Positions 11,084 to 22,021 of a DNA stretch of 64,000 nt are shown piece after piece; position 1 is the stretch's first letter; every line of letters starts with the position of its first letter. Where the stretch lies: positions 94,426 through 158,425 of the forward strand of contig JACTAT010000206.1 in assembly GCA_014526335.1 (NCBI GenBank), given 5' to 3'. Source of the DNA: Chrysaora quinquecirrha. Its lineage: Eukaryota > Cnidaria > Scyphozoa > Semaeostomeae > Pelagiidae. The position numbers and the translations under genes are program-made. The notes under the pieces were generated by a model. It had not been told where the DNA came from, did not search any database, and saw only the letters and a list, made by a program, of their open reading frames with translations.

Positions 11084-12894
11084 GCAGTACCGTGGGGATA
11101 TTCAGTACCGTGGGGATATTCAGTACCGTGGGGCATACCATGAGTCGTGTGGGAGGCATCTCTGAGTACCGTGGGGATATTCAGTACCGTGGGGGCACAT
11201 CATGAGTCGTGTGGGGATATTCAGTACCGTGGGGCATACCATGATTCGTGTGGGGCATACCATGAGTCGTGTGGGAGGCATCATGAGTTGTGTGGGGATA
11301 TTCAGTACCGTGGGGCATACCATGATTCGTGTGGGGCATACCATGATTCGTGTGGGGAGGCATCTCTGAGTACCGTGGGGATATTCAGTACCGTGGGGTA
11401 CATCATGAGTCGTGTGGGGATATTCAGTACCGTGGGGGCATACCATGATTCGTGTGGGGCATACCATGAGTCGTGTGGGAGGCATCTCTGAGTACCGTGG
11501 GGATATTCAGTACCGTGGGGGCACATCATGAGTCGTGTGGGGATATTCAGTACCGTGGGGGCATACCATGATTCGCAAACACTTTTGGATCCGTTCCCGT
11601 GTAAACACCCCTCAAAACATGGAATCCGATACAAATGGATCCGCTCTGATTTGGATCCGATCTCTTGTAAGCGGGGCTTGAATTTAACGGGATGATTTTA
11701 TAGGAAATTTACGCCAGATTTTAGTCTCAACAAGTACAATTTATCGTGTTTGGTTAAACATTTTTACATTCTTGTCAAAATATGTGTTAACCGTGAATAG
11801 ATTTATGTGCTTTTCTAGACGTTTCTCCCGTAGCTTCCCTTTTTTCAAGGCTCAACATTACATTCCCTACGTGGAACAGTAGAACAGTAATACTATAATA
11901 CTGCATAGACGTCTTAAGCATAAAAATTACCGACACATTGAGAATCAAGTGACAAACTGTCTTCAGATCGCATTCCAATTCGGATAAGAATAAGAATTCA
12001 GGCTCGTCGACAGTTGAGAACCAAGAGCTTTTAGTAGCCTAATAATGTGCCCCCGTCTTTCATCCGTGATTTCAGCAATGATTTAATGAATCTAAAGGAT
12101 GATTTACCCCACGGTACTGAATATCCCCCACGGTACTCCAAGGTATGCCCCCACACGAATCATGGTATGCCCCCACGGTACTGAATATCCCCCACACGAC
12201 TCATGATGTGCCCCCACGGTACTGAATATCCCCCACGGTACTCAGAGATGCCTCCCCACACGACTCATGGTATGCCCCCACACGAATCATGGTATGCCCC
12301 ACGGTACTGAATATCCCCACACGACTCATGATGCCTCCCACACGACTCATGGTATGCCCCACATGAATCATGGTATGCCCCACGGTACTGAATATCCCCA
12401 CACGACTCATGATGTACCCCACGGTACTGAATATCCCCACGGTACTCAGAGATGCCTCCCACACGAATCATGGTATGCCCCACACTAATCATGGTATGCC
12501 CCACGGTACTGAATATCCCCACACACTCATGATGCCTCCCCACAACTCATGGTATGCCCCACACGAATCATGGTATGCCCCACGGTACTGAATATCCCCA
12601 CACGACTCATGATGTGCCCCACGGTACTGAATATCCCCACGGTACTCAGAGATGCCTCCCCACATCATGGTATGACTCATGGTATGCCCCACGGTACTGC
12701 CTCCCACACGACTCATGGTATGCCCCACACGAATCATGGTATGCCCCACGGTACTGAATATCCCCACACGACTCATGATGTGCCCCCACGGTACTGAATA
12801 TCCCCACGGTACTCAGAGATGCCTCCCACACGACTCATGGTATGCCCCACGGTACTGAATATCCCCACGGTACTGAACATCCCCACGGTACTGC
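11084..12894. repeat. Inverted pair of satellite arrays
   Basis: From 11084 to about 11575 short units alternate between ATACCATGATTCGTGTGGGG and ATATTCAGTACCGTGGGG types. From about 12108 to 12894 the reverse complement of the same units runs outward. Both outer edges read GCAGTACCGTGGGGAT as inverted copies. The middle (11576-12107) is non-repetitive. Long open frames through the arrays on both strands arise because the units lack stops and are not genes. I see no target duplication. Confidence 0.9.
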
Positions 12895-12995
12895 AAACTA
12901 CAAAGGAAAGGAATCCCTTCACTTCCTCTTTGTGTCATCACCAACAAAAACAGAAGGGCAGAAGGAAAGCACACATTGATGGATGATACATTGTA

Positions 12996-13856
12996 CAGGG
13001 TGCTGTTTACTATTTCTATAGTCGTAAAAATTACTTTTCAGACAGACGAAAAAGGTTTCAGCTTGTTCCGGTGATAAATTTGTATGAGGAATTTGATGAT
13101 GTAAACGATGAAAATGTTGAGTTGGACAAAAAGGAATGGCTAGTGACCAATGCACTGTTTTTTCTTGGTATTATAAGTGTATGTTTTGTTTTCGGCACCG
13201 ATTTTGGAACAGATACCTTGTTTGACTTCCAAGGCATCCGAGCATTCCTCAAGCATACCACAAATACAAATCAAGCAATTTACGGTTTGGCAGTGGCTAT
13301 GCTGTTTTGGGGTTTCTTTGCTACAGTTTGTGCATGTTGCATTTTTCACATCATGTCACGTCAGATTATTGCTTACATAAACCATACAGAGAAGCTGATT
13401 CTGGATTGCACCATAACGAGGCAACAATTCTTTGAACATCACGAAAGAATGATACGCTTTTCGGAGAATATGATAAAAAAGTTTGAATACTGGTTTGCAA
13501 TACACAATGCCATGTTTATAGCACTTTTAGCTGCGATGATTTTCGAATGGGTATCTTTCATGAAACACTCCAAGTACCAGCATAATTTTCTTCTATCGCA
13601 AATAGCTGGAACTTTACTGATATGCTACAAATTTGCTTTTCCTTTCTTCTCAGCAAGCCGTGTTACTGTGAGATTCACTGATTTCTATCTGAAACTAGCC
13701 AGAAGCAATAAGTTCAATGATATCCCTGAACTGTTACTCTTTCCTAATCATATTGGATTTGAGATATTTGGACTTCGAATAACACCAAATGTTGCAATTG
13801 TTGTTTTTCTGTCAAGCTTTGTTGGCCTACTCAAGTTCTTCTCAACTGGAATTTGA
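12996..13856 (+). pseudogene. 7TM family member A, lacking its N-terminal third
   Basis: An open frame starting within AVYYFYSRKNYFSD (about 12999) runs to TGA 13854-13856. It aligns along its length with residues ~130-419 of member B (16850-18109): EWLVTNALFFLGII, GTDTLFDFQGIRAFL, CACCIFHIMSRQIIAYI, WFAIHNAMFIALLAAMIFEW, then the closing GLRITPNVAIVVFLSSFVGL. Helices 3-7 are present. Helix 1, most of helix 2 and the N-terminal tail are not found between here and the satellite array that ends 100 bases upstream. A TTGTACAG sequence at 12991-12998 could be a splice acceptor, so a distant 5' exon is possible. B and C are single-exon, however, which favours 5' truncation. The reading frame is otherwise undamaged. 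Confidence 0.7.
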
Positions 13857-14251
13857 TTCACCATTCGGAGACTATGTCATCCTATTGTTATCGACAGAGT
13901 CAATGATAATTATTGCATAACTAAAATGGCTTTTCTCATTTTTATGAAAACAAATGACAAATCATACCAATAACTTTATATAACATCGTTTTGATGTAAT
14001 GTACTATTTTTTATGCTAATTTTCAAAATTGTTTTTTTTTCGTGTTGGTCTCTTTAAACCATGTAAGGTGACGCCACGTTGTCATCAGTGGTTCAAGGGT
14101 GCTACTATTCCTAAAGGTCGCAGAAATGCATTACAGGTCAGAGGAATAACTTAGGCTAGCCTGTCAGAGTTTCTTGAATGAAGTTTAGTTTAGTTGAATT
14201 TTCTGACCCTTTCTAGCGATGTCTTAATTTTCGGCAAAATGTCTACTACGA
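13857..14251. other. 3' flank of member A
   Basis: AT-rich sequence following the stop codon. No other gene is seen. Confidence 0.4.
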
Positions 14252-14621
14252 TACACGTATTTTTTTTCATAAGAAACTTTTTATAAGAAACCCAGATTCT
14301 CGAATAGCCACAAATTTACGAAACTCCAGTACTGAAAATTTGATTAGGAAACTTTTCACCTCAGACAGCGAAAAATTTTCTTTCATTTTCCGTGTTTCGT
14401 CTGCAGTAAAGCATTCCTGTCACAGGCAGACAAACAGAAAACCATTATGCATTCAAATATGATCGATGAATGGGTTTGGAACATCACTCAGATAGAATAA
14501 CTATGTTGCCAATATGGATATTCAAGAAACTCTTAAGAAACTTTCAGTACTCAAAATCTGAAAATTTTAAGAAACTTTTAGTACTGGATCAATTTTTTAG
14601 TTTCTTAAAAAAATATGTGTA
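14252..14621. mobile_element. MITE, TACACGTATTTTTT family
   Basis: The inverted ends are TACACGTATTTTTTTTCAT at the left and AAATATGTGTA at the right. The interior includes CACCTCAGACAGCGAAAA and CAGACAAACAGAAAACC. The same order recurs at 29986-30314 and, reversed, at 63399-63756, with a more diverged copy at 44880-45231. TA at each end suggests a TA target. Confidence 0.8.
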
Positions 14622-15052
14622 CCAAAGTTTGTCGTTCTTTATCAAAACTACGCGCACTTTATGGAAAGAGAAATTTTCGCGAAAAAACTTCGCAAATGTA
14701 AAAAAGCGCGAAAATTTTGAAATTAATTTTCGCGATCGAGGCAGACAAAATGAAAACTGCACGAAAATAAACTTCCCGTGAAAGCTAGACTTGCCCTAAG
14801 TCTATTCCTCGATATCCTTCTCGTCAGGTCCACTGTTACACAGGTCCAGCATTCCTCTGGTCCAGCGTTCCGCAGGTCCACCGTTCCGTGGGAGAACAAA
14901 GGGTTGGACCTGGGGAGGGATATTGAGAAACAGACTTTGGAATTTGGGTCAAAAACCCGAAGACGCGAGGAGGTTCCCTAATAGATATTTGCACACGTGA
15001 CTCTTGTACTTCCTGATCCAGGAAATCCATAAGTCCACGCCAGGACAGAACA

Positions 15053-15698
15053 GGCTATCTCTAAAACGTGGAGTATGGAATGATGGAGTGGAATGATGGA
15101 ATGACATGGAATGGCATGGAATGACATGGACTGGCATGGAATGACATGGACTGACATGGAATGGCATGGAATGACATGAAATGACATGGAATGGCATGGA
15201 ATGACATGGAATGGCATGGAATGACATGGACTGGCATGGAATGACATGGAATGACATGGAATGGCATGGAATGACATGAAATGGCATGGAATGACATGGA
15301 ATGGCATGAAATGACATGGGCGGTGGAGTGGGAAGGCATGGAAAGTCTTGGAATGATGAAGTGGAATTGCAGAAAATATATAAGGATTTAATAACAATTT
15401 TACTCCAATCAAAAAGGGATTCATCCATCCAAATAGAAATAAAATTACAGCCTGCATAGGAAATTATGTTAAGGACAGACACAGGACCACTATCATTGAT
15501 TTGTTATCTTGTAAAATCAGACATGCAAATGGAACCGTCTCTGCATTAAATATCCATGTTTAGGTTTGCCAATTCAAGAGGGGGAAATATTATGTCAGTT
15601 TGACAGAGACAATTTGGCGATGGCAAAGCGTTGTCAAATCATCCACGTCTTAAACAAAAAATACACCAAAAAATACGACGCAATGATCATCATTTCAA

Positions 15699-15740
<42 letters not shown>

Positions 15741-16649
15741 CCCTTAGGTGCCGGGGGATCGGAATAGGCGGGGGGTCGGAACTGCACTCAGGATCTAATT
15801 TGTGGGGGGTCGAAATAACCGGGAGTTGTGGTGAATTTTGATGATCCCCACAAATATTTGGGTGTGTGAAAACCAGAATATAGAAATTAGAAATGAACAG
15901 TCCAGATATACAGCAAACAGCGAAATTTTAAGATTAAAAAAAAACAGCGAAGCGTAATATAATAAAATTTTAAAACGAACGATATATCACTATGAAACTT
16001 ATGTCGTCTATGAATTCTAGGGTTAATAGTCCAGATAAGATTGTTCCATCACTCTCACGTAAGCTAAAACGTTGAAATTAGCATTTAAAGTTCACGAAAA
16101 TCACCATCTACAGTTCACTTAATCACTTCGCTCGAAACTGTTCTAGGATGTTGAATTGTCTCCCGCTGTTACTTAGCAACGAAAGGTAAAAAGGTTAACA
16201 AAGAAAACAAATAAATGGGATTAACTAGATATAAAGTCAAATGTTCACCTCAGGGTCGGAAATGTACTAAATTATTTTGAGTGAAGTAGTTAGGGTAGTT
16301 AATTAGTTAGTTAGTTAGTTAGTTAGTTAGCATGTCTGATTTTACAAGATAACAAATCAATGATAGCGGTCCTTTGTCCTTAACGTAATTTCCTGTGCAG
16401 GCTGTAATCGTATTCCTATTTGGATGGAGGAATCACTTTTTGATTGGGGTAAAATTGTTATTACATCTTTATATATTCTCTGCCATTCCACTCCATCATT
16501 CCAAGACTTTCCATGCCTTCCCACTCAACCGCCCATGTCATTCCATGCCATTCCATGTCATTCCATGCCATTCCATGCCATTCCATGTCATTCCATGTCA
16601 TTCCACCATTCCACTCCATCATTCCATACTCCATGTTTTAGAGATAGCC
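15053..16649. mobile_element. Mutator-like foldback with 10-bp target duplication
   Basis: The termini are GGCTATCTCTAAAAC and its inverse. GGACAGAACA occurs directly outside each end (15043-15052 and 16650-16659). Long inverted arms (15053-15526 and 16330-16649) contain a TGGAATGACA minisatellite, about 300 bp on the left and shorter on the right. Inside that, (AACT)n arrays near 15697-15740 and their inverse near 16295-16330 are also mirrored. A 9-11 bp duplication with long terminal repeats is typical of Mutator-like elements. No transposase is present. Confidence 0.8.
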
Positions 16650-16849
16650 GGACAGAACAGACAACTATTAATGAATGATGACAAGTAAATGAAAGAGTGA
16701 AATTTGATGCCGAAAATCAATACTCGGCGTTATCCAAAACTTAAACTGAACGCAGCAAAGTGTTCTCGTCTCTTAATTACGGACGAATCTCTCTGTTTTA
16801 AATAATAAAAACGGACGAAGCACAGTACAACAACCAAAAGGTTTGAAAG

Positions 16850-18109
16850 ATGGAAATCGGTGAATTTGGAGCTGAGCGAGCTTTGCTTGGAACAGGAAAC
16901 AGAAACCAGACACCAGAATCGATAGAACGGTCAGACTTGTCTGAAACAACAGAAAGAACAAGAAATATCTTCTACACAGACAAAATTATTAAATTCTGTG
17001 TTTGTTTTTTCCACAAAAGAAAGTTGCATGCAGTGTTTTTATCAGCTGTTATGGTGATTTTGCAATGGTACACTATAGCAGGGTATTTCTATGGCTATTT
17101 TGAGATATGGTATCATGAAAAAAATATTACAATGCCCCGTAAAAACGGAGAAAACGAAACGAAAATTGCAAAGAAACACGCCATGCCGATCGAAACTTTT
17201 CTGCTTCTGTTAGGCCTTTCTGCTTCTGGAGCTATGACGGCCTCCTTAGCCGTTTATTACTACTATAGTAGCAAAAATTACTTCTCAGACCAACAAGGAA
17301 GTTTTTCGCTCGTTCCATTAATCGAAATGGAAGATGGGGTTGAACAATCTGCATGCAAACACGGCCGTATGAGTAACAATGAATGGCTAATTTCAAATAT
17401 TCTCTTTCTTGTTGGAGTCATCACAGTGCTTTTTGTACTCGGCGCAGATTTTGGCACAGATAGCATATTTGATTTTAAAGGACTCAGGAAGTTCTTAAAG
17501 AACAATTCAACAACCCTTGCTGAAAAAGTCATCTACATTCCTGCGGTAACTATGCTGTACTGGGGATTTTTCGCTACCGTTTGCGCATGTTGCATTTTTC
17601 ACATCATGTCTCGGGAGATCATTGCATACATTAACCAAACAGAGAGGCTTGTCCTTTATTGCACCACAACGAGGCAACAATTCTTCGAGCACCACAAAAG
17701 AATGATGACATTCACAGAGAAAATGATCAAGAAATTCAACTGCTGGTTCGCAATACACAACGCGATGTTTATTGTACTTTTAGCGACAATGATTTTCGAA
17801 TGGATATATTTTATCAAAAATGCCAAGGACAAACCTAGAATCGAAACGATTCTCCTATCGCAAGTGCCAGGGACTTTGCTGATATGTTACAAATTTGCCT
17901 TTCCCTTCTTCTCAGCAAGCCGTGTGACCACGCGATTTACCGACTTCTATCTGAGAATAGCCATGAGCAATAAGTTCAGTGACATTCCCGAGCTTCTTCT
18001 CTTTCCAAACTACTCAGGATTTCACGTATATGGACTCCGAATAACCCCGAATGTAGCTTTGGTTGCCTTTTTGTCAAGCTTCGTGGGACTTCTAAAGTTT
18101 GCTTTTTGA
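16850..18109 (+). CDS. 7TM family member B, candidate gustatory-receptor-like protein
   Basis: Intronless, 419 codons, ATG 16850 to TGA 18107-18109, with AATAAA at 18187. The protein has a hydrophilic N-terminus of about 60 residues, then seven hydrophobic segments at roughly 62-85, 117-142, 178-203, 228-256, 301-325, 337-365 and 395-418. Two runs stand out: an aromatic-cysteine stretch in helix 4 (FFATVCACCIFHIM) and a final helix of GLRITPNVALVAFLSSFVGL type with almost no tail. It has no DRY or NPxxY motif, so it is not a rhodopsin-class GPCR. Length, seven helices, a long N-terminus that looks cytoplasmic and an abrupt end after helix 7 resemble the insect-type Gr/GRL superfamily of ligand-gated channels. 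The usual TYxxxxxQF signature is not recognisable, so this assignment is tentative. It is the intact member of three in this window, and the foldback at 15.05-16.65 kb ends 200 bases upstream. Confidence 0.85.
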   Translation: MEIGEFGAERALLGTGNRNQTPESIERSDLSETTERTRNIFYTDKIIKFCVCFFHKRKLHAVFLSAVMVILQWYTIAGYFYGYFEIWYHEKNITMPRKNGENETKIAKKHAMPIETFLLLLGLSASGAMTASLAVYYYYSSKNYFSDQQGSFSLVPLIEMEDGVEQSACKHGRMSNNEWLISNILFLVGVITVLFVLGADFGTDSIFDFKGLRKFLKNNSTTLAEKVIYIPAVTMLYWGFFATVCACCIFHIMSREIIAYINQTERLVLYCTTTRQQFFEHHKRMMTFTEKMIKKFNCWFAIHNAMFIVLLATMIFEWIYFIKNAKDKPRIETILLSQVPGTLLICYKFAFPFFSASRVTTRFTDFYLRIAMSNKFSDIPELLLFPNYSGFHVYGLRITPNVALVAFLSSFVGLLKFAF

Positions 18110-18630
18110 AGACTAGATTAAAAACGACTACAGACTTTATATAAGCTAAGTCTCTACAGTTTTTTTTTCAATAGAGATATAGATTAAATAAAAGGTATAG
18201 ACCCCATGGACAATGGCCTACCTTTCGGGGGGTAGGGAAGGCCTCCTTATTCTATTCTAAAACTGATTAGTAAAATGATGAGTTGTAGTTAGTTAGTCTA
18301 GTTGGTAAAATGGGAAAGATTGCTCCGGTCGGTAAATTTTTTTTTGGGGGGGTATCTAAGCCTAGTTTTGGACGGGGACGTGCCATTTCATTCCGAAATT
18401 TCGACCCATAATTCCGCACACGCCTGAAAAATTGTGACCCATAATTCCGCGAACATGAGGAATGTTATGCCCAATACTCCGCAAGGCAAAGAACATTTTC
18501 AGACAACAAAATCATCCGCACTTGTCAGAAAAAATGTATCACTAAATAATGGAACGTCCCCGTACCCCCAAAACTCTTCAGTTACCCCCGTACCCCCCCC
18601 CCCCGGAGGTAAAACTATTTGGCACTATAG
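18110..18630. other. 3' flank of member B with a GC-rich repeat fragment
   Basis: AATAAA lies at 18187. From about 18360 to 18605 the sequence has inverted parts (GACGGGGACG and CGTCCCCGTACCCC) and CCCATAATTCCGC repeats, so it is probably a degenerate foldback. No gene is seen. Confidence 0.5.
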
Positions 18631-19582
18631 TTAACCCTTTCGTAGTCATATATGTAGTATGTAAATATGTATACGTAGTCATACATATTTGTCCATGCTC
18701 ATATTTGTCATAAGAAATAAGCAAAACAAGACACAATCTTCTGTTTTTTTGCCATAAATTTCATACTTTAGGCATTATGTGATGAAATTATGGCATAATT
18801 TCAAAGATATAACATAAAAATTGATTTATTTTGACATTTTTTGGTAGGCTGGTATTGGCGAAAACAGTAAACGCCTAGTTATACCTCACATTTAAAGCAA
18901 GTAAATGATATTTTTCCACTTATCATTCCTTCAGAAACCTTTCTAGGTTTGAATTATATCTTATCCAGTCTAATTAGGAGTTCAAAAAACTCACTTCAAG
19001 GTTATCTTCACTCTGTAAATGCTTCACAAATTAGGCCCTTCAATTTCATCCAAAATTGGGTTGAAATTGCAAAAATCTTCAAAATTGAGCTATTCCTTCC
19101 CCTGTCACATCAAATAACACCCAAAAACGTTGTTTTCATACCTATTCTAGCTTTTCTAGGTATATAAAGTCCTTTTTCCTTCCGCTCAATGTGATTTTTC
19201 GTCTTCACTGACTACAACAAAAGTGGCTGCTACTTTGCTGTGGGACGCCATTTTGAAAGGAAACTCTGCCACTAGACTCCCTATGCTATAAGCTTCAAAA
19301 CGAGGCTAAGTTATAGGGTATCCCCTGGAGGGTTTTCAAAGCAGATCCATTGAGAGGGCAAAATTTTTTTGTGGCGATCAAGCAAAATCTGAATACACAG
19401 TGTATATTTTGTATCAAAAACAGTCTTACTAAGGTTTTTTACCATTAATTATACAGGCCAATTCCATTATGACTCGTTTGAGATCAAAATAGTTGGTTTT
19501 GAACATGTTTTGGAGAAGCTAGAACAATTTTAGTATGTGGTAGTAACAGCGGCCTAAATCTCTATGACCACGAAAGGGTTAA
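18631..19582. mobile_element. piggyBac-like non-autonomous element
   Basis: TTAA stands at both ends (18631-18634 and 19579-19582). The inverted terminal sequence is CCCTTTCGTRGTCATA with one mismatch. TTAA duplication and CCC termini are the piggyBac hallmark. The 944-bp interior has no transposase-length frame. Confidence 0.82.
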
Positions 19583-19824
19583 ATTTCGCACAATTCAAAG
19601 TTTTTTTTCATTGTAGATCTTAACTAACTTTTATATACCCGGCAAGATATAGGATAAGAGAAAAATAGTTGCTCTTAATTTTATTGATGGGGACAATCAA
19701 CCAACCATGAACATTTGAAAAACGCTAACGCCAGTTGAAAAAAAGAGACACAAAAACGAATGTACAACTGATATGGACAAAATCCGAAAAATTAACAACA
19801 AACAGAAACAAGGGCAACCACGCA

Positions 19825-20697
19825 GCTAAGCAACTGGACAACCAGAGCAACCGGGCAACCAGAGCAACCGGGCAACCAGAGCAACTGAGCAACTGGGCAA
19901 CCAGAGCAACCAGAGCAACTGGGTAACGAGAGCAACCAGAGCAACTGGGCAACCAGAGCAACCGGGCAACCAGAGCAACCGAGCAACCAGAGCAACTGGG
20001 CAACCAGAGCAACCAGAGCAACTGGGCAACCAGAGCGACCGGGCAACCAGAGCAACCGGGCAACCAGAGCAACTGGGCAACCAGAGCAACTGGGCAACCA
20101 GAGCAACCGGGCAACCAGAGCAACCAGAGCAACTGGGCAACCAGAGCAACCGGGCAACCAGAGCAACTGGGCAACCAGAGCAACTGGGCAACCAGAGCAA
20201 CCAGAGCAACCGAGCAACCAGAGCAACTGGGCAACCAGAGCAACTGGGCAACCAGAGCGACCGGGCAACCAGAGCAACCGGGCAACCAGAGCAACTGGGC
20301 AACCAGAGCAACTGGGCAACCAGAGCAACCGGGCAACCAGAGCAACTGGGCAACCAGAGCAACCGGGCAACCAGAGCAACTGGGCAACCAGAGCAACTGG
20401 GCAACCAGAGCAACCAGAGCAACCGAGCAACCAGAGCAACTGGGCAACCAGAGCAACCGGGCAACCAGAGCAACTGGGCAACCAGAGCAACTGGGCAACC
20501 AGAGCAACCAGAGCAACCGAGCAACCAGAGCAACTGGGCAACCAGAGCAACCGGGCAACCAGAGCAACTGAGCAACCGAGCAACCAGAGCAACAGGGCAA
20601 CCAGAGCAACTGGGCAACCAGAGCAACCGGGCAACCAGAGCAACTGAGCAACCAGAGCAACCGAGCAACCAGGGCAACCGGGCAACCAGAGCAACTG
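19825..20697. repeat. 17-bp minisatellite (GGGCAACCAGAGCAACY)n
   Basis: About 50 units of a 17-base repeat fill this interval, with occasional shortened units. Because 17 is not a multiple of three and the units contain no stop, all three minus-strand frames stay open for about 300 codons. They give a hydrophobic CSGCPVALVAQLLWLP pattern in every frame. These are artefacts of the repeat. Confidence 0.95.
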
Positions 20698-20740
20698 TCA
20701 CTAATGTCACTATGTTAATTCACTATGTTCAATCACTATG

Positions 20741-21057
20741 TATTTGTTGCTATTTTTAAACAATTCTCAAATTTGGCCGCCAAATTTGAGAATTGTTTAA
20801 AAATAGCAACAAATAGAAATTAAATTTTTACTTGGAAGACTAAGAAATTAGAAATAAATAAAGAAAGAGAGAAGATTAAGCTAAGTTTCTATTTGTTGCT
20901 ATTTTTAAACAATTCTCAAATTTGGCCGCCAAATTTGAGAATTGTTTAAAAGTAGCAACAACATATTAAATTTTTAATTGGAAGACTAAGAAATAAGAAA
21001 TAAATAAACAAAGAGAGAAGTTTAAGGTAAGTTTCTATTTGTTGCTATTTTTATACA
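20741..21057. repeat. ~149-bp direct repeats each carrying a 75-bp hairpin
   Basis: A perfect 37-bp inverted repeat around one central base (20741-20815, TATTTGTTGCTATTTTTAAA at the edge) is followed by TTGGAAGACTAAGAAAT. The whole block recurs from 20890, and a third copy begins near 21031 and breaks off. The second hairpin has a few mismatches. Each hairpin looks like a small palindromic MITE caught in a tandem duplication. Confidence 0.85.
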
Positions 21058-21465
21058 TTTATTTAAGTTAAGTTGGTATTCGTTAATTTAAACATGTGTA
21101 TTTTCTAGGGTTCGAGCTGTATTTTTGCGAAGTTCTCAAGTTTATTTGTCGTTGTCCACAGAGGATATAGGCCTAGTCTACTTCCGTTTCCATTTGGTCG
21201 GCTCGTCTGCCTTAAAGGCCTGCATGCTTCCCAAAAAGTTGATTGACTTTGATTTTATGTGCAGTCCTACACAGTATAACTTGATACAAAGATTTTCAGG
21301 CTTATTTTCCCTCAGGTTTTCATTTTTTACGTCTTTGCTATCGGTGTTTGTTTCGATTTGCCTTGTGCCTTGTTTTCAGGAAGACGTTACAGGCTTCAAA
21401 ACATCGAACTTGGCTGCGTGCGCGTCGGTTGCTCCGTTGCTCACCAACCAGGGAGCAACGTTTCG

Positions 21466-22013
21466 CAGTGCTCTCACTTTTGAGGAAATTTCCTTAAACT
21501 GAGGAATTTTGCCGACTTTTGAGGAACTTTTTAAGGAATCTAAATTTTTAAGGAACTTCTAAGGAATTTTCCAATTTAACACCAAAGAAGAAAATATAAT
21601 CCATAATATACTCCATAATTGAACATAACAGAACAAAATTCCATAACAGAACAAAAGACCAAAACAATAAGAATTCTTGAAAGTTATTACTTAGAAACTA
21701 CTGTTCATCGATGATAGCAAGCTCCTGCCCGATATTTCATTGTGTACAGGTGTGAGCCCAGTTTTAGCGGCTCTCGTGTATGTATTCTTAAGATATACAT
21801 CTATTTATAGATCTGATAGCTATTATAAAGGATTGAACATTCCAATTTGGCAAAATTTGTGATATTGAACTATAGCAACACATTATAAGGGGGTCTAATA
21901 GAGTGTTCTATGAAAAATTACACAAATACCGAAATCTGAGGAATTTTGATGAAATCTAAGGAATTTTTCGTGAACTTTCGAGGAATTTTATATGAAGCAA
22001 AGTGAGAGCCCTG
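21466..22013. mobile_element. hAT-type MITE with 8-bp duplication
   Basis: The terminal repeats are CAGTGCTCTCACTTT at the left and, inverted at the right, CAGGGCTCTCACTTT. ACGTTTCG is present directly outside both ends (21458-21465 and 22014-22021). Subterminal TGAGGAATTT-type motifs are repeated at both ends. The 548-bp interior has no coding capacity. Confidence 0.9.
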
Positions 22014-22021
22014 ACGTTTCG

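Noticed and set aside
11120..12831. Multiple histidine- and tyrosine-rich open frames on both strands
   Set aside because: Translation of the inverted satellite arrays; every frame is open because the units lack stops.
14949..15482. Minus-strand frames with repeated FHAIPCHSM-type peptides, mirrored at 16395-16688 on the plus strand
   Set aside because: They run through the GGAATGACAT minisatellite in the Mutator-like foldback arms; no start context or homology.
19725..20710. Three overlapping ~300-codon minus-strand frames rich in L, V and C
   Set aside because: They are frame-shifted readings of the same 17-base minisatellite, not genes.
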